Shown piece by piece: positions 1 through 7,783 of a stretch of 64,000 bases of DNA. The DNA lies in the NCBI RefSeq assembly GCF_012927185.1, contig NZ_JABBGB010000001.1:1302001-1366000 (forward strand), read 5' to 3'. The notes under the pieces were generated by a model that saw only the letters and a program-made list of their open reading frames with translations, had not been told where the DNA came from and searched no databases. This stretch comes from Pseudoflavitalea sp. G-6-1-2. Lineage in GTDB: Bacteria > Bacteroidota > Bacteroidia > Chitinophagales > Chitinophagaceae. The translations under genes were made by a program, and so were the position numbers. Each line of letters starts with the position of its first letter. Position 1 is the stretch's first letter.

Positions 1-967
1 CTACCGAGATCACATTTTCCGGACTGGTGATCTGCCCTTCAGAATTCTGTTTCATAAAGCCATCGCCTCTGATGAACCGTAGCTCCGAGCCTCCGCCATT
101 TCCAGTGAAGCTGATCAGGTGATCGTATTGACGGGTACAGCGCACATTGCCGAGGAGTACAGCATTGATGGGGGCCGGTGGTGGCGCGGGCGTGGCTGCC
201 TGACCGCCGGATTGAGCAATGTGAGTAAGCTGAAGCTCGCAGTAATCATCGTTCACCCTAACATCTTTGTAGCAGGTTCTGCTGAGGCAATTGTAAGGTT
301 CTCTTCCCGGAGCTTCGTTGGCATCTCTGTCTGCTGCTACCAGCGTGGCTCTGGGCCATTCCTGATCATCTCTGGGATTAACAGGTCTGTATACATCCGA
401 GTAAGGGTTATAGATGCTGAGATCTTCCACATCGCCAGCATCTGTTACCGGATTCATGGTACCTCCGTTCAGTTCCATTCCCGTACTGATGGAATCTGCA
501 GAACCGGCTGCTGTGTGGTACTTGATGGGTAATAGCTGCCAGTCGGACCCCGGCGTATACCCTTTGCGTGGCAATGAATTACTGAGAATGGGATAGTTGC
601 CTGTAGCCAGACAGGAATCGAACTTTCGCTGAAATATGCCTGCACTAAGTCCGAACTGTTTGAAGCTGTCGGTCTGGTAAACCGGACTTAATCCCGGTGC
701 CAGCAGATCTTTCAGCATGATGCGTTCATCGGCATAGTAACCACTCCAGATGGCTGCCTGCGCTTCCCTGAATGCATCGGGGTTCTGATAGATCTGTTCG
801 AGCATGGCTGCGAACTCCTGATGCAGTTTTGCTTTTTGTTTTCCTTCGGGTGTTAGTGGCAGACCGTCGGGGTTTCTGTTGATGGAATCGAGGTTTCTGT
901 TGCAGGAAGAAATGTACAGGCCAATGATGCCTGTAAAAATGATAAGGAGAAATCCAGATAGTTTCAT
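1..967 (-). CDS. Partial secreted lipoprotein of unknown function
   Basis: An open frame starts with ATG at 967 and runs off the left edge without a stop (about 322 codons visible). The N-terminus has a hydrophobic stretch ending in a lipobox-like S-S-C at about residue 21, so I infer a lipoprotein exported across the inner membrane. The rest is hydrophilic with no motif I recognise. A proline-rich linker (residues about 262-272) follows a cysteine-containing part (N-C-L-S-R-T-C-Y near residue 231, then D-D-Y-C), which could hold disulphides. The serC terminator and a G/C-poor gap lie upstream of it. The function is unknown and the C-terminus is missing. Confidence 0.75.
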   Translation of the reverse strand, partial: MKLSGFLLIIFTGIIGLYISSCNRNLDSINRNPDGLPLTPEGKQKAKLHQEFAAMLEQIYQNPDAFREAQAAIWSGYYADERIMLKDLLAPGLSPVYQTDSFKQFGLSAGIFQRKFDSCLATGNYPILSNSLPRKGYTPGSDWQLLPIKYHTAAGSADSISTGMELNGGTMNPVTDAGDVEDLSIYNPYSDVYRPVNPRDDQEWPRATLVAADRDANEAPGREPYNCLSRTCYKDVRVNDDYCELQLTHIAQSGGQAATPAPPPAPINAVLLGNVRCTRQYDHLISFTGNGGGSELRFIRGDGFMKQNSEGQITSPENVISV

Positions 968-1154
968 GAGAGTAAGTTTATTGTTTCGGTTATCGGTTTT
1001 CGATCACCGTTACAAACATAAGGGCGGATGAAATTGAACAGAACAGGTCAGTAGTAATGAGGTTGAAATATAGCTGTAGGTTGTATTGTAGCGGGTAGAG
1101 CGATAAAATTGTGGGTGGGACAAGAATGAATGTTTAGAAATTAGTGCATAAAAA

Positions 1155-1200
1155 AAGAAGCAGCATTTTGAGATGCTGCTTCTTCATTCTTTTATTTTTT
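1155..1200 (-). terminator. Rho-independent terminator downstream of serC
   Basis: Perfect 12-bp stem (arms 1155-1166 and 1173-1184) with a 6-nt loop. Read on the minus strand it is followed by a run of T. A T-rich stretch on the plus side could make it bidirectional. Confidence 0.8.
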
Positions 1201-1221
1201 TGCTGAATTTCTGCTCAGCGA

Positions 1222-2298
1222 TTATCCATTCTTCTTTGCAAAATCATGCATCAATGAAGTGAGCGCTTCCACGCTGCCCAACGTCATCGCATTGTACAAC
1301 GAAACCCTGAAGCCACCTGAAGACCTGTGACCTTTAACTCCGATCATTCCATTTTCCTTGCAGGTATCGAGGAAGGCTTTTTCCAGCGCAGGATCTTCGA
1401 TCACAAAACAAACGTTCATCTTGCTGCGGTCTTCTTTCGCTACTGTACCCTTGAATATTGGCAGTGCGTCGATAGTGTTGTACAGCAATGCTGCTTTCTG
1501 ATTGTTGATCTTCTCAATGGCAGATACACCTCCCTGAGCTTTCAGCCAGCGGAGTGTGAGCATGCACACATAGATGGCAAAAACAGGCGGAGTGTTCAGC
1601 AGTGATCCGTTCTCGATATGATTGCGGTAATCCATCATGGTAGGCAGCTGCCTGTCCACCTTTCCGAGAATATCTTTTTTCACTATCACGAGATTCACGC
1701 CGGCTGCGCCTACGTTCTTCTGTGCTCCTGCGTAAATGAGATCGAATTTATTGAAGTCGAGCTCGCAGCTGAGAATATCACTGCTCATGTCGCAAACCAG
1801 CGGTACGCCTGCATTGTAGAAGGCAGAGTAATCGTGCCACTGAGTTCCGTAGATGGTATTGTTGGAAGTAAGGTGAAGATATTTCGCAGTTCTTGGAAAC
1901 TGGAAATTCTTAGGAAGCTGGCGGTAGCCGGATTCTTTTCCGCTGCACACCACTTCTACATGCCCGTACAATTTTGCTTCTTTGATAGCTTTGGAAGCCC
2001 ATACACCCGTATCGGTATACGCTGCCACTTCATTTTCGTTGAGCAGATTCATCGGCACCTGGAAGAATTGGGTACTCGCGCCACCATGAAGGAATAACAC
2101 TTCATGCTGATCATCCAGATGCATCAGTTCTTTAACCAGCGCGATGGCCTCATCGATCACCGCCTGAAAAACAGGTGTTCTGTGGCCCAGCTCCAGAATG
2201 GAAAGACCAGTATTGTTGAAATTCAGGACTGCCTGACTTGCTTCTTCAAATACTTCTCTGGGTAAGATGCTGGGGCCCGCGTTGAAATTGTGGATCAT
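1222..2298 (-). CDS. serC: Phosphoserine aminotransferase
   Basis: Cytosolic PLP enzyme that converts 3-phosphohydroxypyruvate and glutamate to phosphoserine and 2-oxoglutarate (serine synthesis). It also acts on the equivalent intermediate in PLP synthesis in some bacteria. At 358 residues it has the normal full length. The N-terminus H-N-F-N-A-G-P-S is the family signature, H-G-G-A-S-T at 71-75 lies in the phosphate-binding region, and the PLP lysine is K194 in A-G-A-Q-K-N. The C-terminal G-H-R-S-S-G-G-F-R is typical of SerC. It stands alone between its own terminator and a TAnnTTTG -7 box about 50 nt upstream; serA is not in the window. Confidence 0.97.
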   Translation of the reverse strand: MIHNFNAGPSILPREVFEEASQAVLNFNNTGLSILELGHRTPVFQAVIDEAIALVKELMHLDDQHEVLFLHGGASTQFFQVPMNLLNENEVAAYTDTGVWASKAIKEAKLYGHVEVVCSGKESGYRQLPKNFQFPRTAKYLHLTSNNTIYGTQWHDYSAFYNAGVPLVCDMSSDILSCELDFNKFDLIYAGAQKNVGAAGVNLVIVKKDILGKVDRQLPTMMDYRNHIENGSLLNTPPVFAIYVCMLTLRWLKAQGGVSAIEKINNQKAALLYNTIDALPIFKGTVAKEDRSKMNVCFVIEDPALEKAFLDTCKENGMIGVKGHRSSGGFRVSLYNAMTLGSVEALTSLMHDFAKKNG

Positions 2299-2344
2299 GT
2301 GCTTCTCTTCTAATTGGTAAATACTAAACAGATAAATGGAGTAT

Positions 2345-2352
2345 CAAATTTA
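2345..2352 (-). promoter_or_regulatory. Candidate -7 box for serC
   Basis: On the minus strand this reads TAAATTTG, an exact match to the Bacteroidota -7 consensus TAnnTTTG, about 47 nt before the serC start. No clear TTTG -33 element is visible at the right distance. Confidence 0.4.
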
Positions 2353-2505
2353 CTCTATTCACCGGAAAAGATTCCCCATTATTTGAACCGATGAGTCCTG
2401 AGGCTGCTCAAACGGTTGCTGGTACTGCGTTTGAAGCCTCTGTTAAATAGTATAGGCGGCCAGTTTTCAAATGCCAACTGTTGTTAGTTTTTTTGAATAG
2501 ACGCA

Positions 2506-3462
2506 TCACTGTTTCCTCTCCTGTGATGCTTCTCTGATCCATTCTTTGTTGAGCCATTCCACTGAACTGCGCCCGGTGCTGTCTCCGTTCTCAATCAATG
2601 CTGAAAGATCAGGCTGGCCTGCATTCAGCCAGGCAGTATACCATGCAGAAGCAACGGCATGGATGCTTGTGCGCAATCTCCGTTCCGTCATGTCATTCAT
2701 GCCGCGGTGATAAGCAGTTAGAAAGGGGATAGAGAATTGCCGCGCCGTTACGCCGTTGCGCTCTCTGTAAGCATATTTGAACGACTGAGGAAAAAGCGCT
2801 GAAGCTGCTCTCTCTTCGGAAAGCACCGTATCAACTGCGGCAGCACTTTCGAATACGGTATTCCAGAAAAAGGCAGATGGATCGGGGAGGTAGTTGGCGC
2901 GGGGTGTGAGCAATATCCATTCCTCTTCTGCAAACAATTCGGGAAGAGCAGATTCCCAGAGCGCATGAATGCCGCGCTGATTGGTGAACTGGCCGTCGTA
3001 ATTGCTGCATGCATGCAGCGGGACATGCGCATCGCCGAGGTAATGTCCCAGATCGGCAGCCAGCCGCAGAATCAATGCTGTTTGTTTTTCTCTGAATGCT
3101 TTGGTAAGCCGCTGCTGCATCACCTGCAGCCACCAGGGCACAATGCCGTGCGCCTGCAAACTATCCAATGTATACCGGGTTTGCGCTTTGCGGAAATTGC
3201 GCGGCAATGAGTCGTAAGGCGGACCATAATGATCGAGGTCGATATAATGCCGGGCAGCTTCCTGCGGAAGAATGTACCGCCGCCTGTCCGGATCCACTGC
3301 ATGATCCTGCAAATACCGGATATGATGTTTGAAAAAGACTAGCATCTCCGGAGGTAGCAGAAATACTGCCTGAAAATTGATCAGCCGGTGAGCATAGAAT
3401 CCCCAGGAATAAATGGGGGAGGATGAAAGAAGCATGCAGCACAGTGCAAAGATTGTTTTCAT
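2506..3462 (-). CDS. Secreted zinc-dependent phospholipase C / S1-P1 nuclease-fold protein
   Basis: 318 residues with a signal peptide that I expect to be cut after S19, which would make W20 the mature N-terminus. In the phospholipase C / P1 nuclease fold the N-terminal Trp amine is itself a zinc ligand, and the other ligands fit: H25 (W+5), H72 in R-H-Y-I-D-L-D-H, H140-x3-D144, H150, and H166-x3-E170. The fold binds three zinc ions and hydrolyses phosphodiesters of lipids or nucleic acids; which substrate this one uses cannot be told from sequence. It is expected in the periplasm or outside the cell. It is a single gene with no functional partner beside it. Confidence 0.85.
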   Translation of the reverse strand: MKTIFALCCMLLSSSPIYSWGFYAHRLINFQAVFLLPPEMLVFFKHHIRYLQDHAVDPDRRRYILPQEAARHYIDLDHYGPPYDSLPRNFRKAQTRYTLDSLQAHGIVPWWLQVMQQRLTKAFREKQTALILRLAADLGHYLGDAHVPLHACSNYDGQFTNQRGIHALWESALPELFAEEEWILLTPRANYLPDPSAFFWNTVFESAAAVDTVLSEERAASALFPQSFKYAYRERNGVTARQFSIPFLTAYHRGMNDMTERRLRTSIHAVASAWYTAWLNAGQPDLSALIENGDSTGRSSVEWLNKEWIREASQERKQ

Positions 3463-3534
3463 AAGTAAGATCGTTTTCGGTTGACCGGTAACGGTAGGTA
3501 CGGAAAAATGATCCTACTTACGAAATAATATCTG

Positions 3535-4170
3535 CTATGGATTTTCCTCGTCGATAACTGTAACACCGCCGGAGATGGCGAACTTCATGGCGTCTGTTGA
3601 ACTGATCTTATCGTCGAGCATCCTTATTCTGTCTGGTCTGATGAAATAGAGCCTGCCCGTTAACGCATAGGACTGCGGAATATACACGGCAACATATTCA
3701 GACAATCCAAACTCGTGCAGTTCTTCGCGGGTGATGAATGCGATCTGCCAAACATCTTTCCCGTCGATATCTACCAGCACGCTTTTCTCGAACTTCTTTT
3801 TCTTTCCTGCAAATGCTTCGAAGAAATCTTTGATAGTGGTATAGATGAGTTTTATGCCGGGTGTTCTTTCAAGGATCTTATCGAACAGCTCCACCAGCTT
3901 GCCCACGATGAAGGAAGAAGAGATATACCCAACGAAGATCACTACCAGAATTACGAGTACGAATCCTACACCGGGTATTTTGATTGGCCGGCCCTGTCCA
4001 TCCGTTCCAAGGAAGCTGGGGAAGAGTTTTTCAATGATACCGGGCAATATGCCGTCGATAAAATTGAACAGAGCAGAAACAGCGTACACCGTAATTGCGA
4101 TGGGCGCCAGGATGATCAGTCCCTGCAAGAAATATTGGAAGATCTTTTTCAATGCCTGCTTCGGTGTCAT
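3535..4170 (-). CDS. DUF502 family membrane protein
   Basis: Membrane protein of unknown function (DUF502), 211 residues from the start chosen here. It has a first hydrophobic segment L-I-I-L-A-P-I-A-I-T-V-Y-A-V near the N-terminus, a second around G-V-G-F-V-L-V-I-L-V-V-I-F-V-G, and then the family signature P-G-I-K-L-I-Y-T-T-I-K-D. The C-terminal half is soluble. The frame is open up to 4260, but the extra 30 residues look unlike the family, so I chose the ATG at 4170, which gives the usual K-Q-A-L-K-K-I-F-Q-Y start. A second coding-like frame covers 4321-4170 (see separate entry), so the true N-terminus is uncertain. Confidence 0.85.
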   Translation of the reverse strand: MTPKQALKKIFQYFLQGLIILAPIAITVYAVSALFNFIDGILPGIIEKLFPSFLGTDGQGRPIKIPGVGFVLVILVVIFVGYISSSFIVGKLVELFDKILERTPGIKLIYTTIKDFFEAFAGKKKKFEKSVLVDIDGKDVWQIAFITREELHEFGLSEYVAVYIPQSYALTGRLYFIRPDRIRMLDDKISSTDAMKFAISGGVTVIDEENP

Positions 4171-4321
4171 ACGATGAGGGAGATTTGAATGCAAACTTAC
4201 CGCGGGGATCGTTACTGAGGAAATCTGAAAAAGGAGTTTGGGTAGCATTCTTTCCTTCACCGGCAGAATCAGCCATTTCGTCTAAGATGTTCACAATCAA
4301 TCCCAGCTGCTGTTTAAACAT
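4031..4321 (-). CDS. Short overlapping frame upstream of DUF502, possible frameshifted N-terminus
   Basis: A 96-codon frame starts with ATG at 4321. Its first 50 or so codons have natural composition for this genome (M-F-K-Q-Q-L-G-L-I-V-N-I-L-D-E-M-A-D). After about 4170 it becomes the off-frame shadow of DUF502. It may be a separate small protein overlapping the start of DUF502, or the true N-terminus of DUF502 separated from it by a frameshift (real or an assembly error). No homologue is recognised. Confidence 0.3.
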   Translation of the reverse strand: MFKQQLGLIVNILDEMADSAGEGKNATQTPFSDFLSNDPRGKFAFKSPSSYDTEAGIEKDLPIFLAGTDHPGAHRNYGVRCFCSVQFYRRHIARYH

Positions 4322-4453
4322 TTATAGTCAGGCTTAATTTTTGCACGAAAACGGTGCTCACCAGCAAGTCTGTCGCATTTCGCCCAGCTTATCCTTCTAT
4401 TTGATTACGGCAAAGAAAATAATCACAAAGGACAAAAAAATACTTCCGGAAAC

Positions 4454-4484
4454 TTGCGCTACTTTGAAAGTTTCCATAGTTTTG
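4454..4484 (+). promoter_or_regulatory. Promoter of the TetR-RND efflux operon
   Basis: TTG at 4454-4456, a 20-nt spacer, then TAGTTTTG at 4477-4484, which matches the Bacteroidota -7 consensus TAnnTTTG. It ends only 9 nt before the tetR ATG at 4494, so the transcript would have a very short leader, which leaves little room for an operator downstream of the promoter. Confidence 0.55.
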
Positions 4485-4493
4485 ACTCCGATT

Positions 4494-5132
4494 ATGACTT
4501 TACCAGACATTCAAACCAGAGAAAGAATCCGGCAAAAAGCTGATGAGCTTTTCATGCAACTGGGCACCCGGAACGTGAGCATGGACGACATTGCAAGGGA
4601 TCTCGGCATGAGCAAAAAAACCATTTATCAGTCGTACAACGACAAAGACGAACTGGTAAATGCCGTGCTCGATTTCATTCTCAGCAAAATGAAACGCGAG
4701 TGCGAAGAATGCAAAACCGATAGCCACGATGCCATTCACGAACTGATTCTTACCATGGAGCTGCTCGCAGAACAGTTCCGCAATATGAATCCGATCATAC
4801 TGCACGATCTGGAAAAACACCACACAGCCGCTTTCATGAAGTTCGTTCATTACAAGCAGGATTATCTCTTCACCGTAGTGAAGGAAAATATGATGCGGGG
4901 GATCCGTGAAGAACTCTTCAGGGCAGACCTCAATGTGGATGTGCTCTCCAAATTCAGACTCGAATCGATGATGATGCCTTTCAATACACAGCTCTTCCCT
5001 ACCAGCAAGTACACACTGATACAGGTGATAGAAGTGATCATGGGGCATTATATGTTCGGGCTTGCCACAGCAAAAGGCCATGCCCTCATTCTCCAATACA
5101 AAGCAGAAAGAATAAAAAGCAAACCAATATGA
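4494..5132 (+). CDS. TetR/AcrR family transcriptional regulator
   Basis: 212-residue regulator. The N-terminal helix-turn-helix lies at about residues 10-55 (A-D-E-L-F-M-Q-L-G, then I-A-R-D-L-G-M-S-K-K-T-I-Y-Q-S-Y), the classic TetR pattern. The C-terminal ligand-binding part is all helical and not assignable. The frame is open back to 4341, but ATG 4494 gives the usual N-terminus. The stop overlaps the tolC-like start by 4 nt (ATGA), so it is translated as the first gene of the efflux operon. By analogy with AcrR-type systems I infer that it represses the operon and itself and is released by a pump substrate; the substrate is unknown. Confidence 0.92.
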   Translation: MTLPDIQTRERIRQKADELFMQLGTRNVSMDDIARDLGMSKKTIYQSYNDKDELVNAVLDFILSKMKRECEECKTDSHDAIHELILTMELLAEQFRNMNPIILHDLEKHHTAAFMKFVHYKQDYLFTVVKENMMRGIREELFRADLNVDVLSKFRLESMMMPFNTQLFPTSKYTLIQVIEVIMGHYMFGLATAKGHALILQYKAERIKSKPI

Positions 5133-6547
5133 GCCCTTATCAGGTAGTAGCAAGGCGAAGTACATCAGCGCTGATCATTTTCCTGGCAGGCATTGCGCTC
5201 CCATCCACCCTGGTGGCGCAGAACCGTCATGAACTCTCCGTGAAGCAGTGCGTGGAATATGCCAACAAAAACAGTGTAGCTGTAAAGAATGCACTGATAG
5301 ATATTCAAATACAGCAGCAGACAAATAAGGAGATCACCGCTGCTGCATTGCCATCCCTTACCGGTTCCGTTGAAGCAAATTACTATCCGAAAGTTCCGGT
5401 TCAGTCGTTCCCCAACTTCATTGCAGCCGCCACTTATGGAGTGCTGGAGGCGGAAGGAGTGAAGAATGGAAGTGGTCAACCTATCGTTTCTCCTAAAGAT
5501 TTCGGATTTGTGCAGGCGCAGTTCGGTACCAGCTGGACGGCTTCTGCAGGCGTATCACTTTCACAGCTTCTTTTCGACGGACAGGTATTCATCGGTCTGC
5601 AGGCGAGAAAAACCAGTATGGATTTTTCAAACAAAACAGTGGAGGTAACACAGGAGCAGATCAAAACCAATGTATACAAGATCTATTATCAGCTGGTGGT
5701 AGGAAAGAAACAGATCGAAACATTCGATGCCAATATCGCCCGGTTTGAGAAAACCCTCTCCGACGCCAAAGCTTTCTATCAGCAGGGATTAGCAGAAAAA
5801 CTCGATGTGAACAAACTCGAAGTATCCCTCGCCAATATGCGCACAGACAAACTCAAAGTGGAGAATGATCTGAAGGTTGGAACACTGGGATTGAAATACC
5901 TCATGGGCATGCCTGCAAGAGATGAACTGATTTTGTCTGATACTCTTTCAGAAGAAAAACTGAAAGAGAACCTGCTCGATGAGAATTACAAATATGAAGA
6001 CCGCGTGGAATATCAGCAGGGTGAGCTGGCCAAAAAACTCAACGAGTTCAATGTAAGGCGCTACGAACTCAGCAAACTGCCTACTGTAGCCGCTTTCGGT
6101 ACATTCAGCAAGAATGCTATGCGTAATTCTTTCAACTTCTTCGGTAAGGGCGACTGGTTCACAACTGCACTTGTAGGAGTAAAAGTATCGGTTCCCATCT
6201 TCGAAGGATTTGCCAAAGATGCGCGCATCGCAAAAGCAAAACTGCAATTAAGGCAGATAGAGAATAACATAGAGAACGTAAAGCTCTCCATCGATCATGA
6301 TGTGCAGGCAGCCCGTATCGATATCGGTAATGCGCTGCTCACCATGGAAAGCCAGAAGAAAAACATGGAGCTCGCCGAAAGCGTGTTCAATCAGGCCAAA
6401 CTGAAATACGATCAGGGCCTCGGATCGAACCTGGAGATCACCAATGCGCAGACAGAATTGAAAACCGCACAGATCAATTACTACAGCGCACTCTACGATG
6501 CAGTGATTGCCCGCATCGATTACGCACGCGCAATCGGCAAATTATAA
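5129..6547 (+). CDS. TolC family outer membrane efflux protein
   Basis: 472 residues with a signal peptide (hydrophobic segment about 14-27, cleavage near V-A-Q). The mature part starts with the TolC-family motif L-S-V-K-Q-C-V-E-Y-A. Two long helical repeats follow, each with the pattern of an outer membrane efflux domain (K-I-Y-Y-Q-L at about 187 and N-Q-A-K-L-K-Y-D-Q-G-L-G-S-N-L-E near 430). It should trimerise to form the exit duct through the outer membrane for the RND pump encoded downstream. It overlaps tetR by 4 nt and is 30 nt from the fusion-protein gene, so they are cotranscribed. Confidence 0.95.
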   Translation: MSPYQVVARRSTSALIIFLAGIALPSTLVAQNRHELSVKQCVEYANKNSVAVKNALIDIQIQQQTNKEITAAALPSLTGSVEANYYPKVPVQSFPNFIAAATYGVLEAEGVKNGSGQPIVSPKDFGFVQAQFGTSWTASAGVSLSQLLFDGQVFIGLQARKTSMDFSNKTVEVTQEQIKTNVYKIYYQLVVGKKQIETFDANIARFEKTLSDAKAFYQQGLAEKLDVNKLEVSLANMRTDKLKVENDLKVGTLGLKYLMGMPARDELILSDTLSEEKLKENLLDENYKYEDRVEYQQGELAKKLNEFNVRRYELSKLPTVAAFGTFSKNAMRNSFNFFGKGDWFTTALVGVKVSVPIFEGFAKDARIAKAKLQLRQIENNIENVKLSIDHDVQAARIDIGNALLTMESQKKNMELAESVFNQAKLKYDQGLGSNLEITNAQTELKTAQINYYSALYDAVIARIDYARAIGKL

Positions 6548-6577
6548 ACCACCTTTTATCAGCATAAATAACTAATC

Positions 6578-7759
6578 ATGAATACGATTTTAAAACTAAG
6601 TGCCGGTGTGTTGATGCTCACGCTTGCAGCCTGCGGCGCTTCAGTGAATGATGCTATCAGTAAAAAGAAAGAAGAGCTCAAAGAACTGAAAGAAGAACAA
6701 CAGACACTTACGAACGATCTCACCAAGGTTAGCGATAAGGTGAAAAAACTGGAAGATGAACTGGCGAAGCTCGACTCATCTTTCAGAAAACCGGAAAAAG
6801 CCAAACTGGTAGCCGTTGTTGCCGTGGCTCCTGAACGCTTCACGCACTACGTAGACCTCAAAGGAAAGATCGATGCGGTGAATACTGCATGGGTAACGCC
6901 ACGTGGCCTGGGTGGACAAGTGAAAGCACTCTACATTAAACAAGGCGATGTTGTGAAGAAAGGTCAGCTGCTGCTGAAACTCGATGATGGCGTAACCCGT
7001 CAGCAAATAGAGCAGGCGAAAATTCAACTGAGTGCAGCCAAAACATATTATGAGCGCCGCAAAAATCTCTGGGCACAAAACATCGGCGCTGAAATAGATC
7101 TGATAAATGCCAAAGCTGCAATGGATGGTGTTGCCAAACAGGTAGACCTGCTGGAGAACCAGCTCGATATGGCCAATGTATATGCAGAGATGAGCGGAGT
7201 GGCCGAGCAGGTAACCATCCGTGTGGGTGAAACTCTGAGTGCACAAACCGCCAATCTGATGGGTATCCGCATCGTAAACACCAACGATCTGAAAGCTGTT
7301 GCCGATGTTCCTGAGAACTACCTCAGCAAAGTTGGTGTAGGCAGCAACGTGCTGATCACACTTCCCGAATCGAACAACGATACCATCCGCGCACGCGTAA
7401 ATGTTGCCAGCAAACTGATCGATCCTGCAAACAGAACTTTCTACATCGAAGCACGTGTACCTGCAACCAATAGCCTTCGCGCCAATCAGCTCGCTATTGT
7501 TCGCATTCAGGATTACACTACGGCTGATGCCATCACCATCCCCGTAAGTACACTGGGCAGCGACGACAAAGGAAAATTCGTAATGGTAGCAGTGAAAGAT
7601 AAAGGCAAACTCACAGCCACCAAGCGCGCCGTTACTGTTGGAGAACTGTATGGCAATAAACTGGAGATCAAATCTGGCCTGCAGGCCGGCGATCAGCTGA
7701 TCACCGAAGGCTTCCAGGGCCTCTACGAAGGTCAGGTTATCACTACAGATGTAAAGTAA
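6578..7759 (+). CDS. RND efflux periplasmic adaptor (membrane fusion protein)
   Basis: 393 residues. The signal peptide ends in the lipobox L-A-A-C (C19), so the protein is a lipoprotein facing the periplasm. A charged coiled coil covers about residues 28-65 (K-K-K-E-E-L-K-E-L-K-E-E-Q), longer than in common HlyD-type adaptors. The lipoyl half-motif G-G-Q-V-K-A-L-Y-I-K-Q-G-D-V-V-K-K-G-Q follows at about 110-130, then a second hairpin, and a beta-barrel plus membrane-proximal domain in the C-terminal third. It links the inner-membrane pump to the TolC protein. It lies between them, 24 nt before the pump gene. Confidence 0.94.
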   Translation: MNTILKLSAGVLMLTLAACGASVNDAISKKKEELKELKEEQQTLTNDLTKVSDKVKKLEDELAKLDSSFRKPEKAKLVAVVAVAPERFTHYVDLKGKIDAVNTAWVTPRGLGGQVKALYIKQGDVVKKGQLLLKLDDGVTRQQIEQAKIQLSAAKTYYERRKNLWAQNIGAEIDLINAKAAMDGVAKQVDLLENQLDMANVYAEMSGVAEQVTIRVGETLSAQTANLMGIRIVNTNDLKAVADVPENYLSKVGVGSNVLITLPESNNDTIRARVNVASKLIDPANRTFYIEARVPATNSLRANQLAIVRIQDYTTADAITIPVSTLGSDDKGKFVMVAVKDKGKLTATKRAVTVGELYGNKLEIKSGLQAGDQLITEGFQGLYEGQVITTDVK

Positions 7760-7783
7760 GTTTCAGATTATTAAATTAACCTT

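Noticed and set aside
1618-2097. 159-codon frame antisense to serC
   Set aside because: Shadow of a certain gene.
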